Assembly (NCBI GenBank): GCA_027717595.1
Contig: JALLOF010000071.1
Span: 1 to 5,412, forward strand
DNA from: Nitrospinae bacterium AH_259_B05_G02_I21
GTDB taxonomy: Bacteria; JADFOP01
Length of the DNA: 5,412 bases
Direction: 5' to 3'
Position numbers and translations under genes: made by a program. Positions 4,629-5,412 of the stretch are shown one piece after another (the first letter of the stretch is position 1; the number at the start of each line of letters is the position of its first letter). Below the pieces are notes generated by a model that was given only the letters and a program-made list of their open reading frames with translations, ran no database searches and was not told the origin of the DNA.

Positions 4629-4761
4629 TATCTAAAATGGGTTCAGGAAAATGAACCAAACAACACTCACAACACAAAATAGGATCGTTCTTTTGTGAAG
4701 AACAACCTTTGTGGTTGATAGCTTGAACGAGAGCAGTATAGTGGATGAAACAGTACTTCAT
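4618..4761 (-). CDS. Doubtful small Cys-rich ORF overlapping the DUF922 start
   Basis: From ATG 4761 this would encode 47 residues (MKYCFIHYTALVQAINHKGC, then a CCECC cluster, ending PILDNEP). The frame is open further, to a TTG at 4851 inside the U-tract of the terminator for the FKBP gene, which cannot be a sensible start. The stop overlaps the DUF922 ATG by 11 bases, so the ORF could couple translation to that gene, which lacks its own ribosome site. No Shine-Dalgarno site precedes 4761. I do not recognise the protein. It may be non-coding leader, or a degraded N-terminal part of the DUF922 gene in another frame. Confidence 0.25.
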   Translation of the reverse strand: MKYCFIHYTALVQAINHKGCSSQKNDPILCCECCLVHFPEPILDNEP

Positions 4762-4779
4762 TCTATTGGACAGGACTAG

Positions 4780-4795
4780 CACTTTTTCCAAAGTG
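4780..4795. promoter_or_regulatory. Candidate operator, perfect 6-bp palindrome
   Basis: CACTTT-TTCC-AAAGTG is a perfect inverted repeat with a 4-base centre, lying in the leader of the DUF922 transcription unit between the FKBP terminator and the small ORF. The size suits a dimeric repressor, but no matching regulator gene or second copy is seen, so the role is a guess. Confidence 0.25.
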
Positions 4796-4849
4796 AGATA
4801 ATCCCGGGAAGTCGGAACCACCTGAGGGCGTGGCGAGAGTGCTTGTTTC

Positions 4850-4889
4850 AAAAGAAATTGCCCCTAGGGCCTTAAGCTGTCAGGGGCAA
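4850..4889 (-). terminator. Intrinsic terminator of the SlyD-like FKBP gene
   Basis: A perfect 8-bp stem, TTGCCCCT (4858-4865) with AGGGGCAA (4882-4889), encloses a 16-base loop. On the minus strand it is followed immediately by TTTCTTTT. It lies 60 bp beyond the FKBP stop and separates that gene from the DUF922 unit in the same direction, which implies the latter has its own promoter. Confidence 0.8.
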
Positions 4890-4949
4890 CAACATCGTGT
4901 AAGTGATACCGTCAGTTACGGTGAGATGGGACGATCTTAACCTTCGGGA

Positions 4950-5384
4950 TTAGCTGTTCCTGATTTCTATGCACTCGACCTCGAAGGTGAGCGCCTTCCC
5001 GGCCAGGGGATGGTTGAGGTCAATTAGGACATCCTCTTCCCCCACCTGAATTACGGTGCCCACCATGGAGCGGTTTGGGGTCACGGCTATCTCATATTCC
5101 ATGCCCACCTTGATGCCTTCGGGCCCGGCGAACCGCTCCTTCTTCACCCGGCGGCAGAGGTCCTCGTCGTACGCGCCGTAGGCGTCCTCCGGGCCGATGG
5201 TGAAGGTGCGGCTCTCTCCCACCCGCATGCCCATGAGGCCGGATTCGAAGCCGGAGGGAATCTGGCCGGCCCCTATTTGGACCTCCATGGGACGCCCCTC
5301 GCGAGAGGAATCGAAAACCGTGCCATCGGCCAATGTTCCGGTGTAGTGGAACACCATCGTGCGGCCTTCCTCAACGCTTGACAT
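4950..5384 (-). CDS. SlyD-type FKBP peptidyl-prolyl cis-trans isomerase
   Basis: A 144-residue cytoplasmic folding helper that catalyses prolyl-peptide bond isomerisation and has chaperone activity in characterised relatives. The start ATG 5384 is chosen for its excellent GGAGGAG (centred at 5391-5396) 6 bases upstream; an in-frame ATG at 5411 has no such site. The FKBP part shows HYTGTLADGTVFDSS (13-27), QIPSGFESGLMGMRVGE (41-57) and FTIGPEDAYG (61-70). An insert-in-flap chaperone domain occupies about 71-120, and the FKBP strand resumes with LIDLNHPLAGKALTFEVE (120-137), whose NHPLAGK motif is a SlyD-class hallmark. The His-rich metal-binding tail of E. coli SlyD is absent, as in many short SlyD homologues. 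The gene is GC-rich, unlike the AT-rich DUF922 and HEPN-like genes, and is probably chromosomal backbone. It has its own terminator at 4850-4889; its promoter lies beyond the right edge. Confidence 0.93.
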   Translation of the reverse strand: MSSVEEGRTMVFHYTGTLADGTVFDSSREGRPMEVQIGAGQIPSGFESGLMGMRVGESRTFTIGPEDAYGAYDEDLCRRVKKERFAGPEGIKVGMEYEIAVTPNRSMVGTVIQVGEEDVLIDLNHPLAGKALTFEVECIEIRNS

Positions 5385-5412
5385 ATAAGCTCCTCCCTGG
5401 CCAACCCCCAAC

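Noticed and set aside
1-5412. CRISPR array or tandem repeats
   Set aside because: No regularly spaced repeats of 20 bases or more occur; the repeats found are single pairs.

Overview
The window looks like a small accessory island from a bacterium with a Gram-negative-type envelope, bounded on the right by a housekeeping gene. The evidence is a lipoprotein lytic transglycosylase, Sec-type signal sequences, good Shine-Dalgarno sites and a GC-rich SlyD-type FKBP gene. The species cannot be fixed from the sequence. The family mix (membrane-anchored beta-repeat protein, Cys-rich secreted SNase) resembles uncultivated environmental lineages, but that is an impression only.

Left edge (1-262): what may be the last 15 codons of a gene entering from the left, possibly an integrase. 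It is followed by a minus-strand hairpin terminator and the 3' end of a tRNA (T-loop, acceptor strand, CCA). The hairpin-plus-tRNA-end module recurs at 3591-3656 in the same orientation with no gap in the alignment. The two modules look like attachment-site scars on either side of a 3.5-kb insert.

Inside the insert: a plus-strand orphan protein with a HEPN-type RNxxxH motif (263-982), then, convergent to it, a minus-strand run of envelope or secreted genes. Read 5'->3' on the minus strand these are a lytic transglycosylase lipoprotein (3402-2788), a secreted SNase-type nuclease broken by one in-frame TAA (2783-2103), a membrane-anchored beta-repeat protein with a probable frameshifted tail (2035-1415, tail to 1324), and a small zinc-ribbon/transmembrane protein (1320-1129). 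Tight spacing in most of the run (4 bp, 67 bp, 3 bp) suggests one transcript from a promoter near 3445. Two of the four genes look damaged, so the cassette may be decaying.

Right of the second scar (3657-4890): about 430 bp without a convincing gene, holding a second copy of the possible integrase tail, a strong hairpin and a minus-strand terminator. A DUF922-type HExxH protein (4628-4092) follows, with a doubtful small Cys-rich ORF overlapping its start. A clear intrinsic terminator (4850-4889) then closes the SlyD-like FKBP prolyl isomerase gene (5384-4950), which is probably host backbone.

No complete tRNA, integrase, transposase, CRISPR array or rRNA is visible. The best candidates for something undescribed are the orphan HEPN-like protein and the transglycosylase / Cys-rich SNase / beta-repeat / zinc-ribbon cassette, both carried between tRNA-end repeats.
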